Shown here one piece after another: positions 45,424 to 54,713 of a stretch of 64,000 bases of DNA. This DNA comes from Paraburkholderia sabiae. Lineage in GTDB: Bacteria > Pseudomonadota > Gammaproteobacteria > Burkholderiales > Burkholderiaceae. Each line of letters begins with the position of its first letter. The stretch's first letter is position 1. The notes beneath the pieces are model-generated. The model was not told where the DNA came from and searched no databases. It saw nothing but the letters and a program-made list of their open reading frames with translations. The stretch spans positions 4,588,001 to 4,652,000 of the forward strand of contig NZ_CP125295.1 in assembly GCF_030412785.1 (NCBI RefSeq), given 5' to 3'. Made by a program: the position numbers and the translations under genes.

Positions 45424-48400
45424 ATGGCGATAGCGATGGATATCGGACGATGGCTCGGCGGACTCGGGCTCGAACAGTACGCGCAGGCATTCGCCGACAA
45501 CGATATCGACGCGGCAATGCTGCGTCAGCTGACTGACGCGGATCTGAAGGAACTCGGCGTGCAATCGCTCGGGCATCGCAAGCGGCTGCTGGCGGCGATT
45601 GCCGAAGCTCGCGTCGATCAACCCGGCGCACGCGCCGTCGCCACACCCGCCGACGAACGCAGACAGGTCGCCGTGCTCTTCGCCGACCTGTGCGGCTTCA
45701 CGGACCTGAGCCGCCAACTCGATCCCGAGGAATTGCTCGTTGTGCTCGACGGCTATTTCGAGCAGGTCGATGCGATCGTCGAGCGGCATGGCGGGCACAT
45801 CGACAAGCACGTCGGCGACTGCGTGATGGCCGTGTTCGGCGCGCCGCGTTCGCATGGCAACGATCCCGAACGCGCGGTGCGCGCCGCGCTCGCGATGCTC
45901 GACGCGATACCGTCGTTGTCCCGTGCGCTCGCGCGTCCGCTTTCGATTCACATCGGCATTGCGGTCGGCCAGGTCGTCGCGAGCGGCGCAGGCAGCACGG
46001 CGCATCGGGAGTACACCGTGACGGGCGACACCGTCAATCTCGCCTCGCGCCTGACCGACGCGGCCGGGCCGGGCGAGATCCTGGTGTCGGAGGCCGTGTG
46101 GCGTCCGCTGGCTGAACGTCTCGACTGCGCGACGCGTGGCGCGCTCACCGTGAAGGGTTTTGCGGAGGCCGTGTCGGTGTGGCGCGTCGACGGGTTGCGG
46201 CGTGCGTCTCCCAGCCGGCCATTGATCGGCCGAGGCGACGAGTTGAGCCGGTTCCGCGACATACTCGGCTCGTGCCGCGCGGCCGCGCGAGGCGGTGTAG
46301 TGCAGATCCGGGGCGAGGCCGGTATCGGCAAGACGCGCTTCGTCGAAGAATGCCGGCGCGAGGCGAGCGAACTGGGATTCGCGTGTCACGACGCGTTCGT
46401 GCTCGACTTCGGCTCCGGCGCGGGCCGCGACGCGATCCGCTCGCTCGTGCGCGGTCTGCTCGGAATCGATGAAGCCGGCAATCGCGACGCTGCCGCGACG
46501 GCGGTGGCGCGAGCGATCGCCGAAGGTCTCGTCGATGCGGACGATGCGCCGTTTCTCAACGATCTGATCGATGTGCCGCAGCCGCCCGAAGGCCGGGCCG
46601 TGTACGAGGCGATGAACAACGCAATGCGCGTCCAGGGCCGGCAGAACGCGATGACGCGACTCATGCAGCGTGTCAGCCTTCGACAACCCCGCTTGCTCGT
46701 CGTCGAAGACATCCACTGGTCGGATCGATCGACGCTGCAGGATCTCGCCGAACTCGCGACGGCGTCGTCATCGTGTCCCGCCGTGCTGGTGCTGACGACG
46801 CGGCCTTCGGTCGATCCACCCGACGACGCATCGAACGCAACGGGAAAATCGCTGATCGATCTCGGCCCGTTGAACGACGGCGACGCGCGTCTGATGGCGG
46901 GCGCGTTTCCCTGCACCGGCGATCGCGCCGAACGCTGTATCGAACGCGCGGCAGGCAATCCGCTCTTTCTCGAACAACTGCTGAGCAACGTGGGGAAAGC
47001 CGGGAAAGCCACCGACGCGGGCGTGCCGGGTTCGGTGCAAAGTCTCGTGCAAGCGCGGCTCGACGGGCTCGATCCCGCGGACAAGGCTGTGTTGCGGGTT
47101 GCCTCCGTGTTCGGCCAGTTCTTCGAAAAAGAGGCCGTCAGCGAGATTCTCGACGGCGCCGACCTGAAGCTCGAACCGTTGATGACGGCGCGCCTGTTGC
47201 GCGAGCAAGGCAGCGGCTACATTTTCCATCACGCACTGATTCGCGACGCGATCTACGACGGCCTGCTAAAAAGCCAGCGCCGCGAACTGCATCGCCGCGC
47301 CGCGCAGTGGTACGCGCCACGCGATGCCGTGCTGCGGGCCGAACATCTCGACCGCGCCGCCGCCGCCGACGCACCGCGCGCCTATTGCGACGCGGCGCAC
47401 GCGCAGGCAAGCGGGTATCGCTATGAATTTGCGCTGCGTCTCGTCGAGCGCGGGCTGGAACTGACCTCGGCACGCAGCGATCGCGTAGCGCTCGAATGTT
47501 TGCGTGGCGACATCCTGCACGACATCGGCGATATGACATCGGCGCTCGGCGCGTTCGAAACGGCGCTCACGGCTGCGATGACGAACGCGGAGCGCTGTCG
47601 TGCGTGGATCGGGCGCGCCACGGTGAAGCGGATCATCGACGATCTCGATGGTGCGTGGGCCGATCTCGATTCCGCCGCTGCCGCCGCCACCGCCGACGGC
47701 CTGCTGCGCGAAGAGGCGCGCATTCATTTTCTGCGCGGCAATCTGTGCTTTCCGCTCGGCGAGATCGACGGCTGCGTGCGCGAACACGAGCGCAGTCTCG
47801 CGCTCGCGCGCGAGGTCCACGATCACGAACAGGAGGCGGCTGCGCTCGGCGGGCTCGGCGATGGCGAATACATGCGCGGCCGGATGATCAGCGCGCATGA
47901 CGCGTTCAGCCGCTGCATCGCGCTGTGCCAGCGCCACGGCTTCGGACGGATCGAGGTGGCGAATCTGCCGATGCACGCGATTACCGCCTGGTTCGCGGGC
48001 AAGACGAAGACGGCGCTCGATACCGCTCACGCGAGCATCGCGGCGGCGGAGCGGGTCGGGCATCTGCGGGCGCTTGCCGTCGCGCATCATGCCGCGTGGC
48101 ATTGCTTTCACGATCTCGCGCAGTGGGAGCGCGCGTGGGAGCATGTCGGCCCGGCGCTGCAATGCGCGCGCGAGCTGAAATCGAGGCGTTTCGAAGGCGA
48201 GGCGCTCGCGCTTCGCGCAGAGTTGCAGCGGGTTGCCGGGCATCGACGCGAAGCACTCGACGATATCGAACAAGCGCTGGCGATCAGCCATGAAACGGGC
48301 ATGGCCTATCTGGGCGCATCGTATCTCGGCACGCTGGCGCGCGTGACGGACGATGCCGCTGTCTTCGAACGGGCTATCGAAGAAGGCGAAGCCGTGCTTG

Positions 48401-48708
48401 CTGCGGGAGCGGTGAGCCACAACCACTATCTGTTCCGGCGCGACGCGATCGAAGCCTGTATCGATCGCGGACGATGGGATGCGGCTGCGTTCCATGCTGC
48501 CGCGTTCGAAGACTATGCGTGCCGCGAGCCGTCGCCGTTTTCCGGCTTCTTCGTGGCGCGGGCCCGCGCGCTCATCGCGCACGGACGAGGCGAGCGTGGC
48601 GCGGCAACCGTGTGCGAACTGCAAAGGTTAAGGGAAGAGGGCGCAGCGCTGGGTTTTCTGCATGCGCTCCCGGCAATCGATATCGCGCTGCATGGCGCTT
48701 GCCTATGA
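45424..48708 (+). CDS. SAM domain-nucleotide cyclase-AAA ATPase-TPR multidomain protein
   Basis: A 1094-residue protein. Domains in order: SAM (about residues 5-62, IGRWLGGLGLEQYAQAFADNDID), class III nucleotide cyclase (about 80-255) with metal-binding Asp88 in VLFADLCGFT and Asp132 in KHVGDCVMAVFG, a LuxR-like STAND/AAA ATPase with Walker A GEAGIGKT at 297-304 and LLVVEDIHWSD, and a long TPR-like helical C-terminus. ATG at 45424 or 45436 may be the start; neither has a strong ribosome-binding site. Its stop overlaps the converging ParB-like gene by six bases. Likely signal-responsive cAMP or cGMP production, possibly feeding the SulP protein next door. Confidence 0.88.
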   Translation: MAIAMDIGRWLGGLGLEQYAQAFADNDIDAAMLRQLTDADLKELGVQSLGHRKRLLAAIAEARVDQPGARAVATPADERRQVAVLFADLCGFTDLSRQLDPEELLVVLDGYFEQVDAIVERHGGHIDKHVGDCVMAVFGAPRSHGNDPERAVRAALAMLDAIPSLSRALARPLSIHIGIAVGQVVASGAGSTAHREYTVTGDTVNLASRLTDAAGPGEILVSEAVWRPLAERLDCATRGALTVKGFAEAVSVWRVDGLRRASPSRPLIGRGDELSRFRDILGSCRAAARGGVVQIRGEAGIGKTRFVEECRREASELGFACHDAFVLDFGSGAGRDAIRSLVRGLLGIDEAGNRDAAATAVARAIAEGLVDADDAPFLNDLIDVPQPPEGRAVYEAMNNAMRVQGRQNAMTRLMQRVSLRQPRLLVVEDIHWSDRSTLQDLAELATASSSCPAVLVLTTRPSVDPPDDASNATGKSLIDLGPLNDGDARLMAGAFPCTGDRAERCIERAAGNPLFLEQLLSNVGKAGKATDAGVPGSVQSLVQARLDGLDPADKAVLRVASVFGQFFEKEAVSEILDGADLKLEPLMTARLLREQGSGYIFHHALIRDAIYDGLLKSQRRELHRRAAQWYAPRDAVLRAEHLDRAAAADAPRAYCDAAHAQASGYRYEFALRLVERGLELTSARSDRVALECLRGDILHDIGDMTSALGAFETALTAAMTNAERCRAWIGRATVKRIIDDLDGAWADLDSAAAAATADGLLREEARIHFLRGNLCFPLGEIDGCVREHERSLALAREVHDHEQEAAALGGLGDGEYMRGRMISAHDAFSRCIALCQRHGFGRIEVANLPMHAITAWFAGKTKTALDTAHASIAAAERVGHLRALAVAHHAAWHCFHDLAQWERAWEHVGPALQCARELKSRRFEGEALALRAELQRVAGHRREALDDIEQALAISHETGMAYLGASYLGTLARVTDDAAVFERAIEEGEAVLAAGAVSHNHYLFRRDAIEACIDRGRWDAAAFHAAAFEDYACREPSPFSGFFVARARALIAHGRGERGAATVCELQRLREEGAALGFLHALPAIDIALHGACL

Positions 48709-49305
48709 CCGTTTGCGCGATTCGCCGAGATAACCCGGCAGTCCCACGGCGAGATCGGCTTGGGCCAAAGCGACCGCCTGCGCGATCCGCGCGCCGTACT
48801 CCGGTTCGCTGAAAGGCGCCGGCAGGTAGCGTCTGAAAAAGTCCGCCCATCTGAAGTCCGCGAGCGGCACGTCGGTCTTCGCGTAGCCGCCTGCATCGCG
48901 GGCGTCGGCGGCGAGATCGCGGAAGTCATCTTCTTCGGATTCCCATACGTGCTTAGGCATTTGCTGGAAGGCGATGCGCTCGCCGCGCGCATCGAAGGGC
49001 GAAACCCAGTGCCGGTTTTCCATCGAAAGCCAGAAGTCGCCTTCGGACAACGCGGACAGATCGTCGACGATCACAATGGGCACGGTCTTCACGCCGACGA
49101 GATGCAAGGCCGCCGCGACATGATGATGATCGATCGCAAAGTACTCGCCGCCGTAGCCCTGCACGACGGGCACCGGCTTCTGCGCAATCGCATCGCGCAG
49201 CGCATCGGCGTCGAGCGCGCGGTACGCGTCGGCCTTCTTCAACACCTCGCGACGGCCGTGCGTGCCCTGCGTCGAACGCAACGCGTCGATTTCCAGCATC
49301 TGCAT
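48703..49305 (-). CDS. ParB-like (ParBc_2 type) protein
   Basis: A 200-residue protein. The N-terminal half has a ParB/sulfiredoxin-like fold: PVPVVQGYGGEYFAIDHHHVAAALHLVGVKTVPIVIVDD, where the D-HH motif is typical of the putative ParB-like nuclease group. The rest (WVSPFDARGERIAFQQMPKHVWESEEDDFRDLAADARDAGGY) is also characteristic of that group. The ATG at 49305 has a GGAGAG site; ATG at 49299 is an alternative. It is not a chromosome-partition ParB, since the helix-turn-helix is missing. Function unknown. Confidence 0.8.
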   Translation of the reverse strand: MQMLEIDALRSTQGTHGRREVLKKADAYRALDADALRDAIAQKPVPVVQGYGGEYFAIDHHHVAAALHLVGVKTVPIVIVDDLSALSEGDFWLSMENRHWVSPFDARGERIAFQQMPKHVWESEEDDFRDLAADARDAGGYAKTDVPLADFRWADFFRRYLPAPFSEPEYGARIAQAVALAQADLAVGLPGYLGESRKRS

Positions 49306-49375
49306 GTTGCTCTCCGATGTGCCGTCGCTATCGGTTCTCCAGCACACCGCATGCCGCCGATGCAACGCACTGCCG

Positions 49376-50911
49376 CTACAGCAGCACGCCTTCGCGCGGC
49401 GAGACGCGGAACGTGCCTTTGCCCGCCTGCTTCGCTGCGTACAGCGCTTCGTCGGCGCGCGTGATGAGCTCGTCGACGGCGTCGTCGGGCGCCGACAGCG
49501 CGATGCCGATGCTGGTGCCGATCGACACGGTTTTCCCCGCAGCCAGCCGATACGGCCGGCCGACCACCCGGATGATCCGTCGCGCGACAGTGGACACCAC
49601 GAGCGGCGTCGAATCGCTGACGATGATCGCAAACTCGTCGCCGCCGAGCCGCGCCGCCAGTTCGCCTTCGCGCAGCGTCTGCCTGAGCCGCGCGGCGACC
49701 ATCGTGAGCACTTCGTCGCCCGCGCCGTGACCGAGGCTGTCGTTGACGCTCTTGAATCCGTCGAGATCGAGATAGAACACGGCCGGCCGCGACACGGTCG
49801 ACGGCGGAATCGTGCTCAGCATGCGCCTCAGACGGTCATGCAGTTCGCGTCGATTGGCCAGTCCCGTCAGCGGATCGTGACGCGCGAGGTGAAGAATCCG
49901 CGCTTCGCTTTCCCGGCGCTCGGTCACGTCTTCGATGATGATCACGGCGCTGCCGTCGGGAACGGGATTGCGCGTCATCTCCAGCTGACGGCCATCGCGC
50001 AGATCGAGGTCGAGCGCGCGACGCTCGCCATGCAGCCATGCCGCACAGCGCTCGACCAGATGCTTCTGAAGGTCCGGACCGAAGTGCGCGAGCCCCACAT
50101 GACCGATGAATTCGGGCAGCGGCAGGTTGAGTTTCAGCTGCTCGACTCGCGCGCCGAACAGTTCGGCCGTGCGCCGGTTCGCGATGACCACCTTGCCGAA
50201 CGTATCGATCGTGCAGAGGCCGTGCGGCATGTTCGCGAGCGCCGCATCGAAACGGGCCGCCAGTTCGGCGTGCCGCTGTTCCGCCGACATCAGCGCGAGC
50301 AGGCCGTCGTAATGCCGCCAGACGACGGAAAACATCGCGCCGAGATAGGCGACGAGCGGCGGCAGGAGTATCCACGAGCCGCTGCGCCGCGCAATCAGCG
50401 CGCCGATGCCGATCGGCACGGCGCCCAGCGCGATTTGCGCAATGGCGAGCCGCGGCACGGCGGCATTGCGCGAGCCGATGCCGCCCAGAATCCCGGCCGT
50501 CACCATGATGGCGAGTGCCGACAGTTGCGTGTCGGGGGAAATCACGCAGCCCATCGTGCCGAGGCCGAGCGTCAGCGTCGCCAGCAGGCAGAGCGGCGCG
50601 TAACGCGCCGCCCAGGTATCGGTGTGTCGTGCGCCCGCGCTGTCGTGTCGACGCGCGTAGGCGCGGATGCAGAGTAGCCGCGTGACGAGGATCGACACGT
50701 CGATCAGCAGCCAGACGGCCGCCCACGGCGCATGCAGCCGCCAGTACGCGACCAGCGCGGCGAAGGCGCTCGCGACGCCCGCCATGAAGAGCGGGTAAGC
50801 ATTGCCGAACACGGTCGACAGCAGGGACGCGCGGATCGCCTGGCCGACGACGTTCTGCCGGCGCGCCGGCGTACCGAGAATGAAGCCGATCACGGGAAGT
50901 ATTGCCGGCAT
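49376..50911 (-). CDS. Membrane-anchored PAS-GGDEF diguanylate cyclase
   Basis: A 511-residue protein. About five or six N-terminal transmembrane helices (residues 30-205) precede a PAS domain (about 215-330, FDAALANMPHGLCTIDTFGKVVIANRRTAELFG) and a GGDEF domain with intact GGDEF at 423-427 in ARLGGDEFAI. It should make cyclic di-GMP. The inhibitory RxxD site upstream reads REGE, so product inhibition may be altered. The preceding 250 bp is non-coding and holds its promoter; no motif stands out there. Confidence 0.9.
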   Translation of the reverse strand: MPAILPVIGFILGTPARRQNVVGQAIRASLLSTVFGNAYPLFMAGVASAFAALVAYWRLHAPWAAVWLLIDVSILVTRLLCIRAYARRHDSAGARHTDTWAARYAPLCLLATLTLGLGTMGCVISPDTQLSALAIMVTAGILGGIGSRNAAVPRLAIAQIALGAVPIGIGALIARRSGSWILLPPLVAYLGAMFSVVWRHYDGLLALMSAEQRHAELAARFDAALANMPHGLCTIDTFGKVVIANRRTAELFGARVEQLKLNLPLPEFIGHVGLAHFGPDLQKHLVERCAAWLHGERRALDLDLRDGRQLEMTRNPVPDGSAVIIIEDVTERRESEARILHLARHDPLTGLANRRELHDRLRRMLSTIPPSTVSRPAVFYLDLDGFKSVNDSLGHGAGDEVLTMVAARLRQTLREGELAARLGGDEFAIIVSDSTPLVVSTVARRIIRVVGRPYRLAAGKTVSIGTSIGIALSAPDDAVDELITRADEALYAAKQAGKGTFRVSPREGVLL

Positions 50912-51170
50912 TACGCCTCCCCGGCGAGCATGGCAGTGGTATCGGCGTGCGTACCCGTTTCCGCCTGACGGGCGACTGCGGCAGTCACACCGGACACGGC
51001 GGCAAGAGGACGGCAGCGCAGCCCGCGCCAGGCATCTCGCGCGGTACTACGCGAATTACGCATCTCGGCAACAATTACTTGATATTTCAGGGAAAACAGT
51101 AGTCTCGAAGCCTGTTAACGGACGTATTCAGGAGGCCTTTAGACATGTTTATGAGGGGCGGAAGAAACGC

Positions 51171-51770
51171 TCAGCGCACGACGATCGATGCGGCGATGCG
51201 GTCGGCCAGTTCGCCGAGAATCTGGCTCAGCGCCGCCGCCTGCCCGGTCGCATCGCTGCTCGTCAGCGCCGATGTCAGCGTGACCTCGCGCGTCAGCGTG
51301 GCGCGCGCCGGTTGGCCGGATAGCAGTGTCCAGCCTGCCTGCAGCGTGAGCGTCTTCGTATCGGCTTCGGCATCGAGCACCGTGACGACGAGCGTGCGCG
51401 TATCGGGCGGCGCGGGCGCATCCGGGAACACGAAGGCGCCTGCAGGCAGGCGCGTCGTCAGATCCTGCGCCAGCGTGCGGCGCATCATCTGCGCGAGCGG
51501 CGCGCCCCAGTGGTTGCCGTCGTCGACCGCGAGGCGGTTCGGCGCGACCTGCGTCACCACTTCCGGCCGATCGAGCACAGCGGGGATATGCACGGCCGTC
51601 AACTGCACGGGCGCCATGTGAGTCGTCGCGAGCGGCGCGCCGGATGGCGCCGCGTTCAGCGTCACATAGTGCGTGGCCGGGCTATGTCCGCAGCCCGCGA
51701 CGCTCATGACGACGAGCAAGGCGAGGCGTGATGTAGTGCGTGATACGAAGCGCGAGGCATGGCGCGTCAT
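51171..51770 (-). CDS. pqiC: PqiC family outer-membrane lipoprotein
   Basis: A 199-residue lipoprotein with lipobox SVAGC (Cys about residue 27) and the ABC-type auxiliary/DUF330 domain typical of PqiC. PqiC anchors the PqiB tunnel at the outer membrane in a lipid-transport or envelope-integrity complex. Its start overlaps the PqiB stop by four bases (51767-51770). It is the last gene of pqiABC. Confidence 0.87.
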   Translation of the reverse strand: MTRHASRFVSRTTSRLALLVVMSVAGCGHSPATHYVTLNAAPSGAPLATTHMAPVQLTAVHIPAVLDRPEVVTQVAPNRLAVDDGNHWGAPLAQMMRRTLAQDLTTRLPAGAFVFPDAPAPPDTRTLVVTVLDAEADTKTLTLQAGWTLLSGQPARATLTREVTLTSALTSSDATGQAAALSQILGELADRIAASIVVR

Positions 51771-53062
51771 GGGTTCTCCTCGCGCTTGCCGCGCACGAGC
51801 GCCTCGGGATGACGATCGAGATAATCCGCCAGCGCACGCACGGAGCGCGCCGTATCCGTCAGTTCGCGCAGCGTGGCGGGCAAGTCATTCTGGCTGGTTG
51901 CATCCGCGCCGAGCGTGCGGTTCGCCGCCGCCACCGTGCGGTCGGCCTGGTTCGCCGTGTCGCGCAGCTGTGCGACGAGCGGCCCGATTTGCGGCGACAC
52001 CTGCTGCAGCGTGCGGTCTATCTGCGCGACCGAACGGTCGATGTGCGTGAGGCTGTCGCGTATCTGCGGCGACGAACTCAGCGCGTTGACGCGTGCCGCG
52101 ATGCTGCGGACTTCGTCGCCTGTTTCCTTGATGGGAAGCGCGTCGATTTTCTTCATGACGTCGTTGGCTTTTGCCGTGATCGAGTCGATGTCGGCGGACG
52201 CGACGCTCGGAATGACGGGCACGCCGTTGTCCGCGGCGAGCGTCGCCTTCGATGCGCCCGCGACGAAGTCGAGATCGACCTTGCGCGCGCCGACGAGCGG
52301 CGGATCTTGCGACAGACGCGCGCGCAGCCCTTCGGCGATCAGATGCTCGAACATGCTGTCGACGAGCGGCCGCCAGTCGCCATTGGCAGGCGGCGGCGCG
52401 CCGACGATGCCGAGTTGCGTCGGATCGAGCGCGATCTGGACGGGCGTGCTCAGCGCGCCCGTGCCTGCATCGTAGTTGAGACGCACGCCCGTGACGGTGC
52501 CCACGTGAAAGCCGCGCAACTCGACATCCGCCCCGTTCTTTAGTTCGCCCGCGGCGCCTTCGAAGCGCACCGCGTACGTGACGATCGGACCATGTTGTGG
52601 CGCGAGCGCGGGCCGCGCGTCGTCGCCGTCAAAGTGATCGGCGGGTTTGCCCGGTCCTGGTTCCATCACGATCTCCGGGCCGGCGAGCAGCGCTTTCATC
52701 GACGAAGGATCGCTCAAGTCCATCTGCGCGCCGCGCAGAAAGAACTTCGTGCCGCTGCGCAAATACTGCTTTTCCGCGCGATCGATTTTGAGTTTCGCTT
52801 CGACGTGCCGGCCGTCGTTCGCAAGCGCGATGCCGGAGAGCGCGCCGACTTTCACGCCGCGCAGCGTGACGATGGTGTCGTCGGGTTTCATGCCGTACGC
52901 GTTGTCGAAGGTCACGGTGACGGTCGCGCCATCATGAACCAGCGCGCGCACGCCGAGCCATCCGGCGACACCGAACGCGGCGATCGGCACCGCCCAGATC
53001 CAGCCGGGCCATGCGCTGTGCCGCACGCCTGCCTGCGTGCGATGCGAATGCGGGCCGCTCAC
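51767..53062 (-). CDS. pqiB: PqiB-like MCE/MlaD family protein
   Basis: A 431-residue membrane-anchored protein. One N-terminal helix (WIWAVPIAAFGVAGWLGVRALV) is followed by two visible MCE domains, VTVTFDNAYGMKPDDTIVTLRGVKVG and TYAVRFEGAAGELKNGADVELRGFHVG, and a helical C-terminal tail. E. coli PqiB has three MCE domains and about 546 residues, so this is a shorter form. The start is GTG at 53062, overlapping the pqiA stop (GTGA) with a GGAGA site. MCE proteins form periplasmic lipid-transport channels. Confidence 0.88.
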   Translation of the reverse strand: MSGPHSHRTQAGVRHSAWPGWIWAVPIAAFGVAGWLGVRALVHDGATVTVTFDNAYGMKPDDTIVTLRGVKVGALSGIALANDGRHVEAKLKIDRAEKQYLRSGTKFFLRGAQMDLSDPSSMKALLAGPEIVMEPGPGKPADHFDGDDARPALAPQHGPIVTYAVRFEGAAGELKNGADVELRGFHVGTVTGVRLNYDAGTGALSTPVQIALDPTQLGIVGAPPPANGDWRPLVDSMFEHLIAEGLRARLSQDPPLVGARKVDLDFVAGASKATLAADNGVPVIPSVASADIDSITAKANDVMKKIDALPIKETGDEVRSIAARVNALSSSPQIRDSLTHIDRSVAQIDRTLQQVSPQIGPLVAQLRDTANQADRTVAAANRTLGADATSQNDLPATLRELTDTARSVRALADYLDRHPEALVRGKREENP

Positions 53063-54264
53063 GATCGTCTCCGCTCGCGGGCGTCCCACATCATGCGCGG
53101 GTCGAATGCACGCGAAGCCAGCATCGTCAGAAACACGACGAGTGCGAACGCCGTCGCGCCCGGCGCAGGCCGCGCCGATGCGAGGCCGTCGAAGTGGATC
53201 AGCGGAACGAAGGCCGCAATCGTGAAGACGTCGACGTTCGACCATCGGCCGAGTTCGTCGATCCATCGATACAGATGCGCTTTCGCGCGCAGATGTTTGC
53301 GCGAGCGGCGCATCACGGAAGCGACGAACCACGCCATGCCCGCCAGCTTTCCAACCGGGATCACGATGCTCGTGCAGATGATCAGAATGCCGAGCGGCCA
53401 CAGGCCTGCATGAAAAAGCTGATAGACGCCGTCGACGATCCGGTGCGGCACGTCGCGGCCGAGTTGCATCGACAGGGTCATCGGGTAGAAGTTGGCGGGC
53501 ACCGTGAGCACCAGCGCGGCGAGCGACAAGGCCGTCGCGCGCACGACGGCGTCGGGCTTGCGCACGCGCAGCGTCAGCCCGCAACGCGAACAGGGTTGGC
53601 CTTCATGCGAGGCGGGTTCGACGCGGTCGCATACCGTGCACGACAGCGCGGGTTCGTCGGCGGGCGGCGCATGTTCGGGCGCGATCGCGCGCCATACGGT
53701 CCGGCGATCGAGCGCGGCGCGTGTCAGCATCGACATCAGTGCAGCCGCGATGAAACAGTAGCCGCCCGGACCGATCGTGCCCGTCAGATTCTGCGTGACG
53801 CGCGCATAACCGACGAAGCAGCCGACCAGATAGACATCGGGCATCGCCCAGATGTCGAGCCAGATAGTCCAGCGAAACAGCGTGCCGATGCCTCTGAAAT
53901 GCCGACCGCTGCGGACCGCACCGAGCACGAGCGCGAGTCCGCCGAAACGCAGCAATGGCAGGACGATACCGAACGCGCCGAGCAACAGCGCAAGGATGAG
54001 CCAGCCGCCGCGCCACATATCGACGATACCCGACGAGAGAAGCGAGCTGCGCTGCGCGCCGAGCATATGGACGGTCATCAGCGGCGCGAGGTTGGCGGGG
54101 AGCAGCAGAACGAAGGTCGCGGTCGTGCACGCGAGCGCCGCATTCACGCTTCGTCCGCTGCGCCGTTCCAATGGATAGTGGCAGATGCGGCAGCGCGCGA
54201 GCGCGTGTGCCGCGAGGGGTGGAACGTCGTCGAGCGCGCCGCATTCAGGGCACCCGATTGTCAT
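53059..54264 (-). CDS. pqiA: Paraquat-inducible protein A-like membrane protein PqiA
   Basis: A 401-residue inner-membrane protein with two homologous halves. Each starts with a paired CxxC zinc-ribbon-like module (CPECGAL...CRIC, then CTVC...CSRC) followed by about four helices, with the typical LLLPANLAPLMTV and LTVPANFYPMTLS repeats. It is the membrane partner of PqiB. The ATG at 54264 has a short-spaced AGAGGT site. In E. coli pqiAB is induced by superoxide through SoxS; no such site is recognisable here. Confidence 0.9.
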   Translation of the reverse strand: MTIGCPECGALDDVPPLAAHALARCRICHYPLERRSGRSVNAALACTTATFVLLLPANLAPLMTVHMLGAQRSSLLSSGIVDMWRGGWLILALLLGAFGIVLPLLRFGGLALVLGAVRSGRHFRGIGTLFRWTIWLDIWAMPDVYLVGCFVGYARVTQNLTGTIGPGGYCFIAAALMSMLTRAALDRRTVWRAIAPEHAPPADEPALSCTVCDRVEPASHEGQPCSRCGLTLRVRKPDAVVRATALSLAALVLTVPANFYPMTLSMQLGRDVPHRIVDGVYQLFHAGLWPLGILIICTSIVIPVGKLAGMAWFVASVMRRSRKHLRAKAHLYRWIDELGRWSNVDVFTIAAFVPLIHFDGLASARPAPGATAFALVVFLTMLASRAFDPRMMWDARERRRS

Positions 54265-54368
54265 GAGACCTCTTGCACTGGCTATCGACCGATGATGCTT
54301 TGCTCCCAGCATGCGCCGTTCCAGCGCTTGAAGCGCCGGGTCTCTGTTCTGTTATGGATGTCGTTGGT

Positions 54369-54566
54369 CTACTGTCGTATGTTCGTTGCTGCCGGACCTG
54401 ACGGCGCAGCGGGTGCTTCGCGCGGAGCCGCCGGTCGCGCATCCGCCGAGATACCGCTCTTGCCCGCGTTCATGCTGTCGTTGCCCGCGTCGTGCGCCTT
54501 TTTGCAGCCGGCAGCGCCACACGCGAGCACGGCACACGCGATTGCCATACACACCATACGTTTCAT
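54369..54566 (-). CDS. Small lipoprotein, Ala/Pro-rich
   Basis: A 65-residue protein with a signal sequence and lipobox-like GAAGC (Cys about residue 21), followed by a short Lys-Lys, Asp, Ala, Pro-rich tail. The ATG at 54566 has a GGAGAAG site. No family is recognised. It resembles small entericidin-like or surface lipoproteins common in Burkholderiaceae. It lies upstream of the pqi operon on the same strand, about 100 bp from pqiA. Confidence 0.6.
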   Translation of the reverse strand: MKRMVCMAIACAVLACGAAGCKKAHDAGNDSMNAGKSGISADARPAAPREAPAAPSGPAATNIRQ

Positions 54567-54713
54567 CGATCTTCTCCGTACGACAGGTTCATGCGTTCTT
54601 CATGCCTTCTCACGCGCAGACGCCGTGCCCGCGACGCTCATGGAACGCTTCGGGCATGCCGCGTGCACGGCAAAAAATGTGAACCGCTATCGAACATCAA
54701 GAAGAGGCATCCG

